From an uncultured Clostridia bacterium (lineage in GTDB: Bacteria > Bacillota_A > Clostridia > Oscillospirales > Oscillospiraceae), in NCBI GenBank assembly GCA_946408145.1, contig CAMJQX010000038.1:1-10857 (forward strand): a DNA stretch of 10,857 nucleotides, in the 5' to 3' direction. The notes beneath the pieces are model-generated. The model was given only the letters and a program-made list of their open reading frames with translations. It searched no databases and had not been told where the DNA came from. The translations under genes were made by a program, and so were the position numbers. Below, piece after piece: positions 1 to 5,550 of this stretch; position 1 is the stretch's first letter, and every line of letters begins with the position of its first letter.

Positions 1-654
1 GAGTTCGTGATGAAGGAGCTCGTGCGGCGCGCCGGGCTCTCGGACGAGTTTGTGATCGACTCCGCCGCCACGAGCACGGAGGAGATCGGCAATCCCGTCT
101 ACCCGCCCATGCGCAGGGTGCTCCACGAGCACCGTATTTCGTGCGGCGGGAAGACCGCCCGGCAGATCCGCCGCGGCGATTATGAGGACTTCGACCTGCT
201 CATCGGCATGGACGAGGAAAACCTCTGGAACATGCGCCGCGTGTTTCACGGGGACCCGGACGGGAAGCTGCGCAATCTGCTCGACTACGCCGGGCGGCCG
301 GGGGAGGCCATCGCCGACCCCTGGTACACGCGCGACTTCGAGCAGACCTGGCGGGACGTGCTGGAGGGCTGCGAGGCGCTGCTGACCGCGCTGACCGGCA
401 CGGTATTCGTGGACTTCACCGCCTGCGCCGAGATCGGCGAGCTGTATCAGGAGCTGCGCCAGAAGCTGCAGTGGGAGGACTGGTACGGCGAGAACCTGGA
501 CGCGCTGTACGACGTGCTGACCGGGCTCCCCCACCGCGGCAGCCGCTTCGTGCTGCGCATGCCGCTCGACGACGCCCCGGCCGAGGTCAAGCTCTACGCC
601 CGGCGCATCCGCCGCGTCTTCGCCGACGCGGGCGCGCTGGCGGAAGACGGCTGA
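1..654 (+). CDS. LMW protein tyrosine phosphatase-barstar fusion (5' partial)
   Basis: The reading frame is open from the first base, so the gene starts upstream; 217 codons are visible before TGA at 652-654. Residues are numbered from the first visible codon. Residues 1 to about 132 match the low-molecular-weight protein tyrosine phosphatase family after its P-loop: the opening EFVMKEL is what normally follows the CxxxxxCRSPMA loop. The DPWY motif at 106-109 is the family's DPYY loop, which carries the general-acid Asp. Residues about 135-217 are a barstar (barnase inhibitor) domain. WYGENLDALYD at 161-171 matches the barstar helix that plugs the barnase active site, including the two Asp residues equivalent to barstar D35 and D39. 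The cysteine nucleophile is not visible, roughly 15-20 residues being cut off, so activity cannot be judged. No stop or start separates the domains, so they form one polypeptide. Expected role: cytoplasmic phosphotyrosine (or phosphoarginine) dephosphorylation plus RNase binding; the second part is inferred from fold only. Confidence 0.88.
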   Translation, partial: EFVMKELVRRAGLSDEFVIDSAATSTEEIGNPVYPPMRRVLHEHRISCGGKTARQIRRGDYEDFDLLIGMDEENLWNMRRVFHGDPDGKLRNLLDYAGRPGEAIADPWYTRDFEQTWRDVLEGCEALLTALTGTVFVDFTACAEIGELYQELRQKLQWEDWYGENLDALYDVLTGLPHRGSRFVLRMPLDDAPAEVKLYARRIRRVFADAGALAEDG

Positions 655-666
655 AACAAGCATATG

Positions 667-704
667 GAAACACGGGACAGGCCATTGGGCTTGTCCCGTG
701 TTTC
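667..704. terminator. Probable bidirectional terminator hairpin between convergent genes
   Basis: A 17-bp stem (arms 667-683 and 688-704, one G-T pair) closes on a 4-nt loop, ATTG. The outer end of the stem is A/T-rich: GAAACACGGG on the left and CCCGTGTTTC on the right. It lies 12 bp after the phosphatase-barstar stop and 11 bp beyond the thioesterase stop on the other strand, which is where a shared terminator belongs. There is no long T-run outside the stem on either strand, so termination strength is uncertain. Confidence 0.6.
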
Positions 705-715
705 GCGTTATGAAA

Positions 716-1105
716 TCAATTCAGCTTGGCGAGCGCCTTCTGCATGAAGCGCCCGTTGTCGACGATAAAGCGCTCATGCCGCCCCTCGCCGATCAGCTCC
801 TCGCCCGCGAAGGCCCGCACCGTGAAGACGAGGCGCTTGCGGTCGATCTCCGCAAGCTCGGTCTCGGCCCGTACCGTCATGCCGACGGGCGTGGCCGCCA
901 GATGCGAGACCTCGATGCGCGTGCCGACGGTGCCCTGCCCCTCGTCCAGGAAGGGCTGCACCGACTCCAGCGCCGCCTGCTCCATCAGGGCGATCATGCA
1001 GGGCGTGGCGAAAACGGGGAGCGCCCCGCTGCCCGCCGCGGCGGCCGTGTTCTCCGGTACGACCTCCACCGAGGCGGCGCCCTTGAGGCCGATCTCCAGC
1101 GGCAT
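716..1105 (-). CDS. FlK-like hotdog-fold acyl-CoA thioesterase
   Basis: 129 residues, the usual length of the fluoroacetyl-CoA thioesterase (FlK)-like hotdog family. Three blocks identify it: FATPCMIALMEQAAL (32-46), GTVGTRIEVSHLAATP (58-73) and the C-terminal HERFIVD (109-115). The candidate catalytic residues T34, E42 and H68 have spacings of 8 and 26, the same as the FlK triad T42/E50/H76. The protein should hydrolyse a small acyl-CoA in the cytoplasm; the real substrate is probably not fluoroacetyl-CoA, since most homologues are housekeeping or detoxifying enzymes of unknown substrate. The ATG at 1103-1105 shares one base with the TAA of the upstream aminotransferase (TAATG), so translation is very likely coupled and the two form an operon. 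The hairpin at 667-704 follows the stop. Confidence 0.85.
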   Translation of the reverse strand: MPLEIGLKGAASVEVVPENTAAAAGSGALPVFATPCMIALMEQAALESVQPFLDEGQGTVGTRIEVSHLAATPVGMTVRAETELAEIDRKRLVFTVRAFAGEELIGEGRHERFIVDNGRFMQKALAKLN

Positions 1106-2289
1106 TACTTCAGGGCTCCCTTGATCACGTCAGACAGGATATGGATGCCCTTGATGATCTTGTCGTCGGGAGAGCAGGAGTAGTTGAGGCGCATGCCGTT
1201 GTTGACGTCGCCCTTCGGGTAGAAGCCGGAGCCGGGCACGAAGGCCACCTTGTTCTCCAGCGCGACAGCCGCGAGCTCGCGGGTGTTGACGTAATCGGGC
1301 AGCTCGCACCAGGTGAAGAGACCGCCGTCAGGATCGGTGAACTTCGCCTCCTCGGGGAAGCACTCGCGCATGGTGTCGATCATCAGGCCGCAGCGGTGCT
1401 TGTAGACCGGCAGGATCTTGGCCACATGGGCGTCGATGTCGAACATGTCCAGATACTTGGAGACGACCATCGCGTTGACGGTGGCGGTCTGCAGGACGGC
1501 CGCCTGCGCGATCAGGTTGACCTTCTCGATGATCTCCTCATTGGCGCAGATCCAGCCGAGGCGGAAGCCGGGGCTCAGGATCTTGGAGAAGGTGCCGAAG
1601 TAGATGATGAGGCCCTTTTCGTCCATGCTCTTGAGCGCGGGGAGGAACTCGCCCTTGAAGCGCAGGTCGCCGTAGGGGTTGTCCTCGATGGCGGGCACGC
1701 CGTACTTGCCGATGATCTCCATGAACTGCTTGCGGCGCTCCAGCGGCCAGGTGCGGCCGGAGGGGTTCTGGAAGTCGGGGATGATATAGATGAGCTTGAC
1801 GTTGGGCGTGGTGGCGAGCACCTTGTCCAGCTCCTCCATGATCATGCCGTTTTCATCCGTGGGCACGGAGACGAAGTTGGGCTGGTACTGCTTGAAGGCG
1901 TTGATCGCGCCGAGGTAGCTCGGGCTCTCCAGAACGACCACGTCGCCGGGGTTGAGGAACAGCTTGCCGACGAAGTCCAGACCCTGCTGGCTGCCGGCGG
2001 TCAGGATCACATGCTCGGGATCGCTGTGGATATTGTTCTTCGCGGCCATGCGGTTGACGATGTGCTTTCTCAGCGGGGCGTAGCCCTCGGTCTGGCCGTA
2101 CTGCAGGGCGACGCGGCCGTTTTCCTCCATGACGGCGTCAAAAGCGGTCCGAATGTCCTCCACCGGGAAGAGCTCGGGCGCGGGCAGGCCGCCGGCGAAA
2201 GAAATGATGTCTGGCTGGGCGGTGAGCTTGAGCAGCGCGCGGATGTCGGACGCTCTGATGCCGCTCATTCTGTCGGAAAAGTTGACCAT
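1105..2289 (-). CDS. PLP-dependent aminotransferase, class I/II (LysN/2-aminoadipate aminotransferase-like)
   Basis: 394 residues from the chosen start. This is a fold-type I aminotransferase of the family that includes LysN-type 2-aminoadipate and MocR-like transaminases. Visible landmarks: FAGGLPAPELFP (31-42, substrate end), TAGSQQGLD (97-105, phosphate-binding turn), PDFQNPSG (171-178, Asn contacting the PLP ring oxygen), EDNPYGDLRF (202-211, Asp pairing with the pyridine nitrogen and Tyr), the Schiff-base lysine K236 in GTFSKILSPGFRLGW, and R367 in MRLNYS, which binds the substrate carboxylate. No helix-turn-helix domain precedes it, so it is an enzyme and not a full MocR regulator. The amino acid substrate cannot be read from sequence. 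An in-frame ATG at 2314-2316 has no Shine-Dalgarno site; the ATG at 2287-2289 has AGGAGG at 8 nt, so the shorter form is chosen. The downstream thioesterase is translationally coupled, which hints at processing of an acyl-CoA derived from amino acid breakdown. Confidence 0.93.
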   Translation of the reverse strand: MVNFSDRMSGIRASDIRALLKLTAQPDIISFAGGLPAPELFPVEDIRTAFDAVMEENGRVALQYGQTEGYAPLRKHIVNRMAAKNNIHSDPEHVILTAGSQQGLDFVGKLFLNPGDVVVLESPSYLGAINAFKQYQPNFVSVPTDENGMIMEELDKVLATTPNVKLIYIIPDFQNPSGRTWPLERRKQFMEIIGKYGVPAIEDNPYGDLRFKGEFLPALKSMDEKGLIIYFGTFSKILSPGFRLGWICANEEIIEKVNLIAQAAVLQTATVNAMVVSKYLDMFDIDAHVAKILPVYKHRCGLMIDTMRECFPEEAKFTDPDGGLFTWCELPDYVNTRELAAVALENKVAFVPGSGFYPKGDVNNGMRLNYSCSPDDKIIKGIHILSDVIKGALK

Positions 2290-2297
2290 GTTGTTCT

Positions 2298-2303
2298 CCT
2301 CCT
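2298..2303 (-). promoter_or_regulatory. Ribosome binding site that fixes the aminotransferase start
   Basis: A perfect AGGAGG on the minus strand, 8 nt before the ATG at 2287-2289. The upstream in-frame ATG at 2314-2316 has only A/T-rich sequence with no purine-rich site before it, so this element decides for the start nine codons further in. Confidence 0.8.
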
Positions 2304-2343
2304 GTAATATTTTCATTCCGTATTTTGGTTTGGGCTTGCTTTA

Positions 2344-2372
2344 TTTATAACACATTTTTGTCCGGCTGTAAA
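2344..2372 (-). promoter_or_regulatory. Sigma-A type promoter of the aminotransferase-thioesterase operon
   Basis: On the minus strand, TTTACA (2367-2372) is followed after exactly 17 bp by TATAAA (2344-2349). Both boxes are one or two bases from consensus. Transcription should start near 2337, giving a leader of about 50 nt. The -35 box lies in the loop and arm of a small palindrome, CGGCTG-TTTA-CAGCCG (2363-2378), just after the upstream MBL gene stop. The palindrome could be a weak terminator or an operator; no T-run follows it. Confidence 0.72.
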
Positions 2373-2385
2373 CAGCCGCGGCCGC

Positions 2386-3096
2386 TTATTTTCTGCGCAG
2401 GAGCGACGAGAGCAGCGAGCGCTTTTCCCGCTTTTCTGGCTCCTGCAGCAGCGCGCCCCAGGCCTCCGGCCCCAGATACTTGAGCACGGCCACCTGCGGC
2501 TCCATATCCGGCGTGACTTCAAAGGTATCCGTGTCGTAGTAATGGATGAACTCCGGGGACTCGAAGTGCCAGGCGAAGTCTTTGACCATTTCCAGGCGGT
2601 GCCCGCCGCGGTTCCCGTCCCGGTAGTGCATGGGGATGATGACCTTCGCCATGATCTCGTCGGTGGCGCGCTTAGCCTCCTGCGAGGGCAGAGCCGTGGC
2701 CGAGCCCGCGCAGATCATGCACACGTCCGCCCCGTAGAGCCGGGAGATCTGCCCGCCGTCGAGCTGGGTGCCGAGATCGGCCATGTGTACGAGCTTACAG
2801 CCGTCGGCCTCGAGGATGTGGATGTCGCAGAAGCCGCGCCAGTTGCCCAGCTTGAACTCATGCGGCACGCGCAGCGTCGAGATCTCGAAGGGGCAGTCGG
2901 ACTCCGGGCGGCCGGACAGCTGCACGCCCTCGCGGTAGTTGTGCCCGAAATGCTCGTGGCTGACGAGCAGCCTGTCCGCCTTCAGGCGCAGCTTCGGGTA
3001 GCCGTTGGTGTAGTCGGCGTTGTAAGGGTCGATGAGCACGGTGTAGCCCTTGTGGGTGATGGCAAAGCACGCGTGCCCGAGCCATTGGATCTGCAT
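2386..3096 (-). CDS. MBL-fold metallo-hydrolase, UlaG-like, with altered HxHxGH motif
   Basis: 236 residues from ATG 3094-3096, chosen because AAGGAG (3103-3108) lies 6 nt upstream; the frame stays open further upstream, but only through repeat-derived sequence with no ribosome site. The family is the metallo-beta-lactamase fold related to UlaG (L-ascorbate-6-phosphate lactonase) and UPF0173: GHACFAI (7-13), DPYNADY (23-29), the metal motif H47-E-H49-F-G51-H52, H79, D107 in HMADLG, and H157 in IPMHY. The Asp normally found before the last His of HxHxDH is Gly (codon GGG at the expected place). The other ligands H47, H49, H52, H79, D107 and H157 are all present. The last roughly 30 residues are charged and end in RSLLSSLLRRK, beyond the fold. 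Cytoplasmic; the substrate is unknown. It is followed by a separate promoter for the next operon and may stand alone. No clear promoter of its own was found. Confidence 0.88.
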   Translation of the reverse strand: MQIQWLGHACFAITHKGYTVLIDPYNADYTNGYPKLRLKADRLLVSHEHFGHNYREGVQLSGRPESDCPFEISTLRVPHEFKLGNWRGFCDIHILEADGCKLVHMADLGTQLDGGQISRLYGADVCMICAGSATALPSQEAKRATDEIMAKVIIPMHYRDGNRGGHRLEMVKDFAWHFESPEFIHYYDTDTFEVTPDMEPQVAVLKYLGPEAWGALLQEPEKREKRSLLSSLLRRK

Positions 3097-3203
3097 AGCT
3101 GACTCCTTCTTTGTTCTGTGTTTTTGCCCGCCATGGGGGAAGGTGGTTATTCGACAATCCTGCAATAGATTTACCTGTCCACAGGCGGCAGGCTGTGCAT
3201 AGC

Positions 3204-3240
3204 AAAACCCATTTCTTTCCGTGTGGAAAGAAACGGTTTT
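3204..3240. terminator. Hairpin, possible terminator
   Basis: The outer arms AAAACC (3204-3209) and GGTTTT (3235-3240) enclose the inner arms TTTCTTTCC (3212-3220) and GGAAAGAAA (3225-3233) with a GTGT loop. One small internal mismatch separates the two stem sections. T-runs close the stem on either strand (GGTTTTT on plus, GGGTTTT on minus), so it could end transcripts coming from the DUF4037 operon. The stem is A/T-rich compared with usual terminators, and the function is inferred. Confidence 0.35.
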
Positions 3241-3370
3241 TGATGCCAAAGAAAGACACAAGGGGAAGGATCCCCTTGACCCCTCGGGCAAAAAGGGTAA
3301 GCTGATGGCCGCTACCGTCGCCCTGAGACGGAGGCTGGGCGTTACCCCGGCCGACATGGTACGAATCGAA

Positions 3371-3390
3371 CGCTGTCGCCCGAACGTGCG
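3371..3390 (+). repeat. 20-nt direct repeat, copy 1
   Basis: CGCTGTCGCCCGAACGTGCG occurs here and again, without mismatch, at 3659-3678, 288 bp downstream. An exact 20-mer twice in a 633-bp non-coding spacer is not expected by chance. Copy A of the larger repeat lies between the two. Confidence 0.8.
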
Positions 3391-3391
3391 T

Positions 3392-3580
3392 CCGCTGGCT
3401 CGCCGGGTGGTTCTCTTTCGTCCGTCGATAGACCGGGCAGCGGCGCGAGCGTAAGCGAAGCCAATCCGCGGACGGCGTGGTGCAGGAACGTATTATTCTT
3501 GGGAGCGCCCTTTTCTTTCTTACACCGGGCGCGGCGCGTTCTTTCTTTTCGGCAAGACGAAAAGAAAGAACGGGGGGCGC
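3392..3580 (-). repeat. Dispersed intergenic repeat, copy A (minus orientation)
   Basis: Read on the minus strand from 3580, the element has these parts. First comes GCGCCCCCC. Next is an inverted repeat with 13-bp arms, TTCTTTCTTTTCG and CGAAAAGAAAGAA (3539-3570). Then come CGCGCCGCGCC, about 45 nt absent from copy B, GCCGTCCGCG, GGCTTCGCTT-(A)-CGCTCGCGCCGCTGCC, and finally GGCGAGCC near 3397-3404. The same order of blocks occurs on the plus strand at 5551-5667. The extra 45 nt contains TAAGAAAGAAAAGGGCGC, itself like half of the inverted repeat in the other orientation, which suggests a nested or rearranged copy. The family was found only by comparing these two sites; I cannot name it. Confidence 0.75.
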
Positions 3581-3658
3581 ATCGCGCAGCTTGCCGCTTG
3601 TAAACACGCTCGTCTTTTCAATGCTTTGCCGACAAATGCGCATGATTCCCCGTTCGTG

Positions 3659-3678
3659 CGCTGTCGCCCGAACGTGCG
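3659..3678 (+). repeat. 20-nt direct repeat, copy 2
   Basis: Identical to 3371-3390. It ends 52 bp before the stop of the DUF4037 gene. A sub-motif, GTGCGCTGT, is repeated again at 3656-3664 and 3674-3682, so the local sequence is itself internally duplicated. Confidence 0.8.
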
Positions 3679-3729
3679 CTGTGGGCTTGCAGGTCTATTA
3701 ACCGGGAAACCGCGTCGTTTTGGCGTATT

Positions 3730-4653
3730 CTACCCTTCCATCACGTGCAGGGCGCGGATCTCGGGATTGCCGATCCGCTCCCGTACGGCGAAGGCGTGCG
3801 GCTCGAGGAAGTCCCAGCCGCCGTCGCTGAGGCCCTGCGCCCGCAGCTCCTCGATCACTCTGGCGCAGATGTCCTCCACCACGCCCTGCTTGACGCGCTG
3901 CCCGTCGGCGTCGTTTTCCGCCGTGAGCAGGAAAGAAAGCGGCTCCCGCATCTCGCCGAGCAGCGGCAGCGTTTCCAGGCCGCGCAGGGCCCACTTGTAA
4001 TAGGGCATGTGCGCGCGGTTCAGGAGATAGATCGCCCCGCAACTCTCGCGCACGAATTCCGCGAGCGCGAGCATCGCCGCGCCCTCCTCGCCGTGGCGCA
4101 GGCAGCGGGCATAGTTGTACTGCCCGGACTGGGCCATCGCGATCAGCCGCGCCGCGAGCTTCTTTTTCCGCACGTCCTCGGGCATGCCGTGCAGCAGCGT
4201 CTCCCGTATGTCGGAGAACAGGCCGAGATCGTCGCGGAAGACCTCGCCGTTCGTGGCCTCCGCCAGCGCCCAGGAGGGCAGGCTCAGCCATTGCCGCCAG
4301 TCCCGCGGGGCGCTCTCGCTGCCGAGATAGGGGCGGTAGAAAAAGCCGATGCGCCGCGGGCCGCGATTGGATTCGCCCAGGCGGCTGCGCTGCGCCGCGC
4401 CGCGGCGGGGCAGGGCCTGATAGGCCCGCGCCAGCTCCGCGCCGATCAGGATATCGTCCGCGTCGGTGAGCCAGAGGCAGAAGCCCTGCTCGAAATCGTG
4501 GTCGCGCGAGACCTCGTCGTCAAAGCCGAAGCACTCCGAGCCGCGGCCGACGAGCCCGACGGCGATGCGCTCCTCAAAGTCCGGGAAGCGCTCGTGCAGC
4601 ATGGCGGCGCCGAAATCCTTATAGAAGCGGCGCGCCTCTTCAAGTCCTTTCAT
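3730..4653 (-). CDS. DUF4037 protein, nucleotidyltransferase-like
   Basis: 307 residues. The N-terminal GRGSECFGFDDEVSRDHDFEQGF (36-58) is the hallmark of DUF4037. It fits the polymerase-beta nucleotidyltransferase signature GS-x11-DhD: G38, S39, then D51 and D53, the likely metal-binding acids. The middle (about 118-228) is helix-rich, with blocks RDDLGLFSDIRETLLHGMPEDV and NRAHMPYYKWALRGL that recur in this family. No signal peptide or membrane segment, so cytoplasmic. The substrate is unknown. The start is ATG 4651-4653 with AAAGGAG 4 nt upstream, inside the end of the TPR gene; the 14-bp overlap indicates coupled translation from the promoter at 5504-5532. Transfer of a nucleotide to a small molecule, RNA or protein is an inference from the motif. 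An aminoglycoside-type activity or a toxin-antitoxin role is possible, but nothing here supports either directly. Confidence 0.85.
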   Translation of the reverse strand: MKGLEEARRFYKDFGAAMLHERFPDFEERIAVGLVGRGSECFGFDDEVSRDHDFEQGFCLWLTDADDILIGAELARAYQALPRRGAAQRSRLGESNRGPRRIGFFYRPYLGSESAPRDWRQWLSLPSWALAEATNGEVFRDDLGLFSDIRETLLHGMPEDVRKKKLAARLIAMAQSGQYNYARCLRHGEEGAAMLALAEFVRESCGAIYLLNRAHMPYYKWALRGLETLPLLGEMREPLSFLLTAENDADGQRVKQGVVEDICARVIEELRAQGLSDGGWDFLEPHAFAVRERIGNPEIRALHVMEG

Positions 4654-5455
4654 AGATCTCCTTTACCCGCTCCCGCAGCTGGGCTGCGTAGAGGAAAAAG
4701 CCGAAATAGTCGAAGCTGGGGATGCACTTGGACACGGTGAAGGCGTGGTAGCCGTCGCGCGGCAGGCCCTCCGCGTTCAGGTTCTCCCAGGCCCGCTCCA
4801 TGCACTCCGCGCAGCGCGGATCCTCCGGGTCCTGTTTGTCGTACAGCTCCGCTAAATTGCAGAAGGTGACCGCGAGCTCGTTTTCCGGGTGGGGGCAGCG
4901 GCCGATGGCCTGCATGGCGAGCTTGAAATGCCGCTCGGCGGCGGCGTAGTCCCCCACATCCTCATAGCTCAGGGCCATGTTGTTGTAGAGCCCGGCGAAG
5001 CGGTAGTCCTCCGGGGCGAGATTGTCCGCGTAGACGCGCGCGACGTGCCGGAAGACCGGCAGGGAGTCCGCCGCCCGGCCGAAGCACTTCATCGTCGTCG
5101 CGGCGTTGAGCATCACGGTCGCGCCGGAGACGGTGCCGCCCATGCGGTGCTCGCGGAGGATCGCAAGCCCGTCGGCCACGGCCTGCAGGCCCTTCTCCTC
5201 CTCCATGCCGCGGCGGCAGTGGCCCATCAGCTCGCTGAGCATGCTCAGCTCCCCGCGCCAGTCGCCGATCTCGCGGGCCTCGGCGATGCTGCGCTCCAGC
5301 AGCAGCCCGGCCTCATGCTCCTTCCCGGCGTTGTAGAGCGCGTCGAGCTTCGCGATGCGCTCGCGCACGGGCAGGCTCCGCCCGCAGGGCTCCGCGTCCG
5401 GCGTGCCGGTGTACTGGCTCGCGTCAAAGGGGCAGATCGGGTCGATATGGTCCAT
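4640..5455 (-). CDS. Tetratricopeptide-repeat protein, DUF4037 partner
   Basis: 271 residues from ATG 5453-5455. The clearest TPR unit is at about 153-186, with the typical YNNMALSYEDVGDYAAAERHFKLAM pattern; further helical hairpins lie at about 30-65 (NAGKEHEAGLLLERSIAEA), 66-103, 113-146 and 194-226. It is soluble, with no signal peptide, and presumably a protein-protein scaffold. The C-terminus (240-271) leaves the TPR pattern with FDYFGFFLYAAQLRERVKEIYER. The frame is open for 88 codons more upstream, but that part comes from the repeat at 5551-5667 and the promoter; the chosen ATG has GAGAGG 8 nt upstream. It is the first gene of the operon and overlaps the DUF4037 gene by 14 bp. TPR genes often neighbour DUF4037 genes in Clostridia as I recall, so a complex is likely but unproven. 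Confidence 0.85.
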   Translation of the reverse strand: MDHIDPICPFDASQYTGTPDAEPCGRSLPVRERIAKLDALYNAGKEHEAGLLLERSIAEAREIGDWRGELSMLSELMGHCRRGMEEEKGLQAVADGLAILREHRMGGTVSGATVMLNAATTMKCFGRAADSLPVFRHVARVYADNLAPEDYRFAGLYNNMALSYEDVGDYAAAERHFKLAMQAIGRCPHPENELAVTFCNLAELYDKQDPEDPRCAECMERAWENLNAEGLPRDGYHAFTVSKCIPSFDYFGFFLYAAQLRERVKEIYERT

Positions 5456-5471
5456 GGCGATTTCCTCTCTC

Positions 5472-5501
5472 TTGCAAGAATCTGCGATATCTGTGTATAA
5501 T
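5472..5501 (+). promoter_or_regulatory. Candidate plus-strand promoter toward the DUF255 gene
   Basis: TTGCAA (5472-5477), 18-bp spacer, TATAAT (5496-5501). The -10 box is perfect and the -35 differs at two bases. It points away from the TPR gene, and its -10 abuts the -10 of the minus-strand promoter. A transcript would carry a leader of about 245 nt through repeat copy B before the DUF255 start at 5756. Confidence 0.5.
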
Positions 5502-5503
5502 AG

Positions 5504-5532
5504 AGTATACTTTTTTTCTTCCTCGATCGCAA
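5504..5532 (-). promoter_or_regulatory. Sigma-A type promoter of the TPR-DUF4037 operon
   Basis: On the minus strand, TTGCGA (5527-5532) is followed after 17 bp by TATACT (5504-5509). The spacer is purine-rich (GAGGAAGAAAAAAAG). Transcription would begin near 5497, about 42 nt before the TPR start codon. The palindrome GTATA-N6-TATAC (5495-5510) covers this -10 box and that of the opposite promoter, and could be an operator. Confidence 0.65.
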
Positions 5533-5550
5533 TAGCTTTCCTGCGTAATT

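Larger units (their letters stand above)
3097..3729. other. Gene-free, repeat-rich 633-bp spacer
   Basis: No credible gene lies here: the open frames lack ribosome sites, and their peptides come from inverted-repeat DNA. It holds the MBL gene's ribosome site (3103-3108), a hairpin at 3204-3240, a small perfect stem AAGGGGA-AGGA-TCCCCTT at 3260-3277, a 20-nt direct repeat (3371-3390 and 3659-3678), and copy A of a dispersed repeat (3392-3580). It sits between the stop of the DUF4037 gene and the start of the MBL gene, both on the minus strand, so the two genes are unlikely to be one transcript unless it is read through. I see no tRNA or known riboswitch. Confidence 0.7.

Noticed and set aside
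1..654. Barnase/barstar toxin-antitoxin locus
   Set aside because: Only the barstar-like half is present; no RNase-toxin gene lies in the window, so a toxin system cannot be claimed.
1141..2307. Long plus-strand open frame of 388 codons antisense to the aminotransferase
   Set aside because: The minus strand shows a full aminotransferase with all catalytic motifs. The antisense frame is low-complexity, rich in Val/Leu/Asp/Gly, as expected from the codon bias of a GC-rich gene on the opposite strand.
3340..3390. tRNA-like T-loop (GTTCGATTC on the minus strand)
   Set aside because: The flanking bases do not pair as a T-stem and no anticodon or acceptor stem could be built around it.
2858..3643. 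Minus-strand frame of 261 codons across the spacer and MBL gene
   Set aside because: It overlaps the MBL gene out of frame and its upstream part is translated inverted-repeat DNA; no ribosome site.
3477..3701. Small plus-strand frame of 74 codons in the spacer
   Set aside because: GTG start without Shine-Dalgarno site, and the peptide is encoded by the repeat hairpin (RSFFSARRKER).
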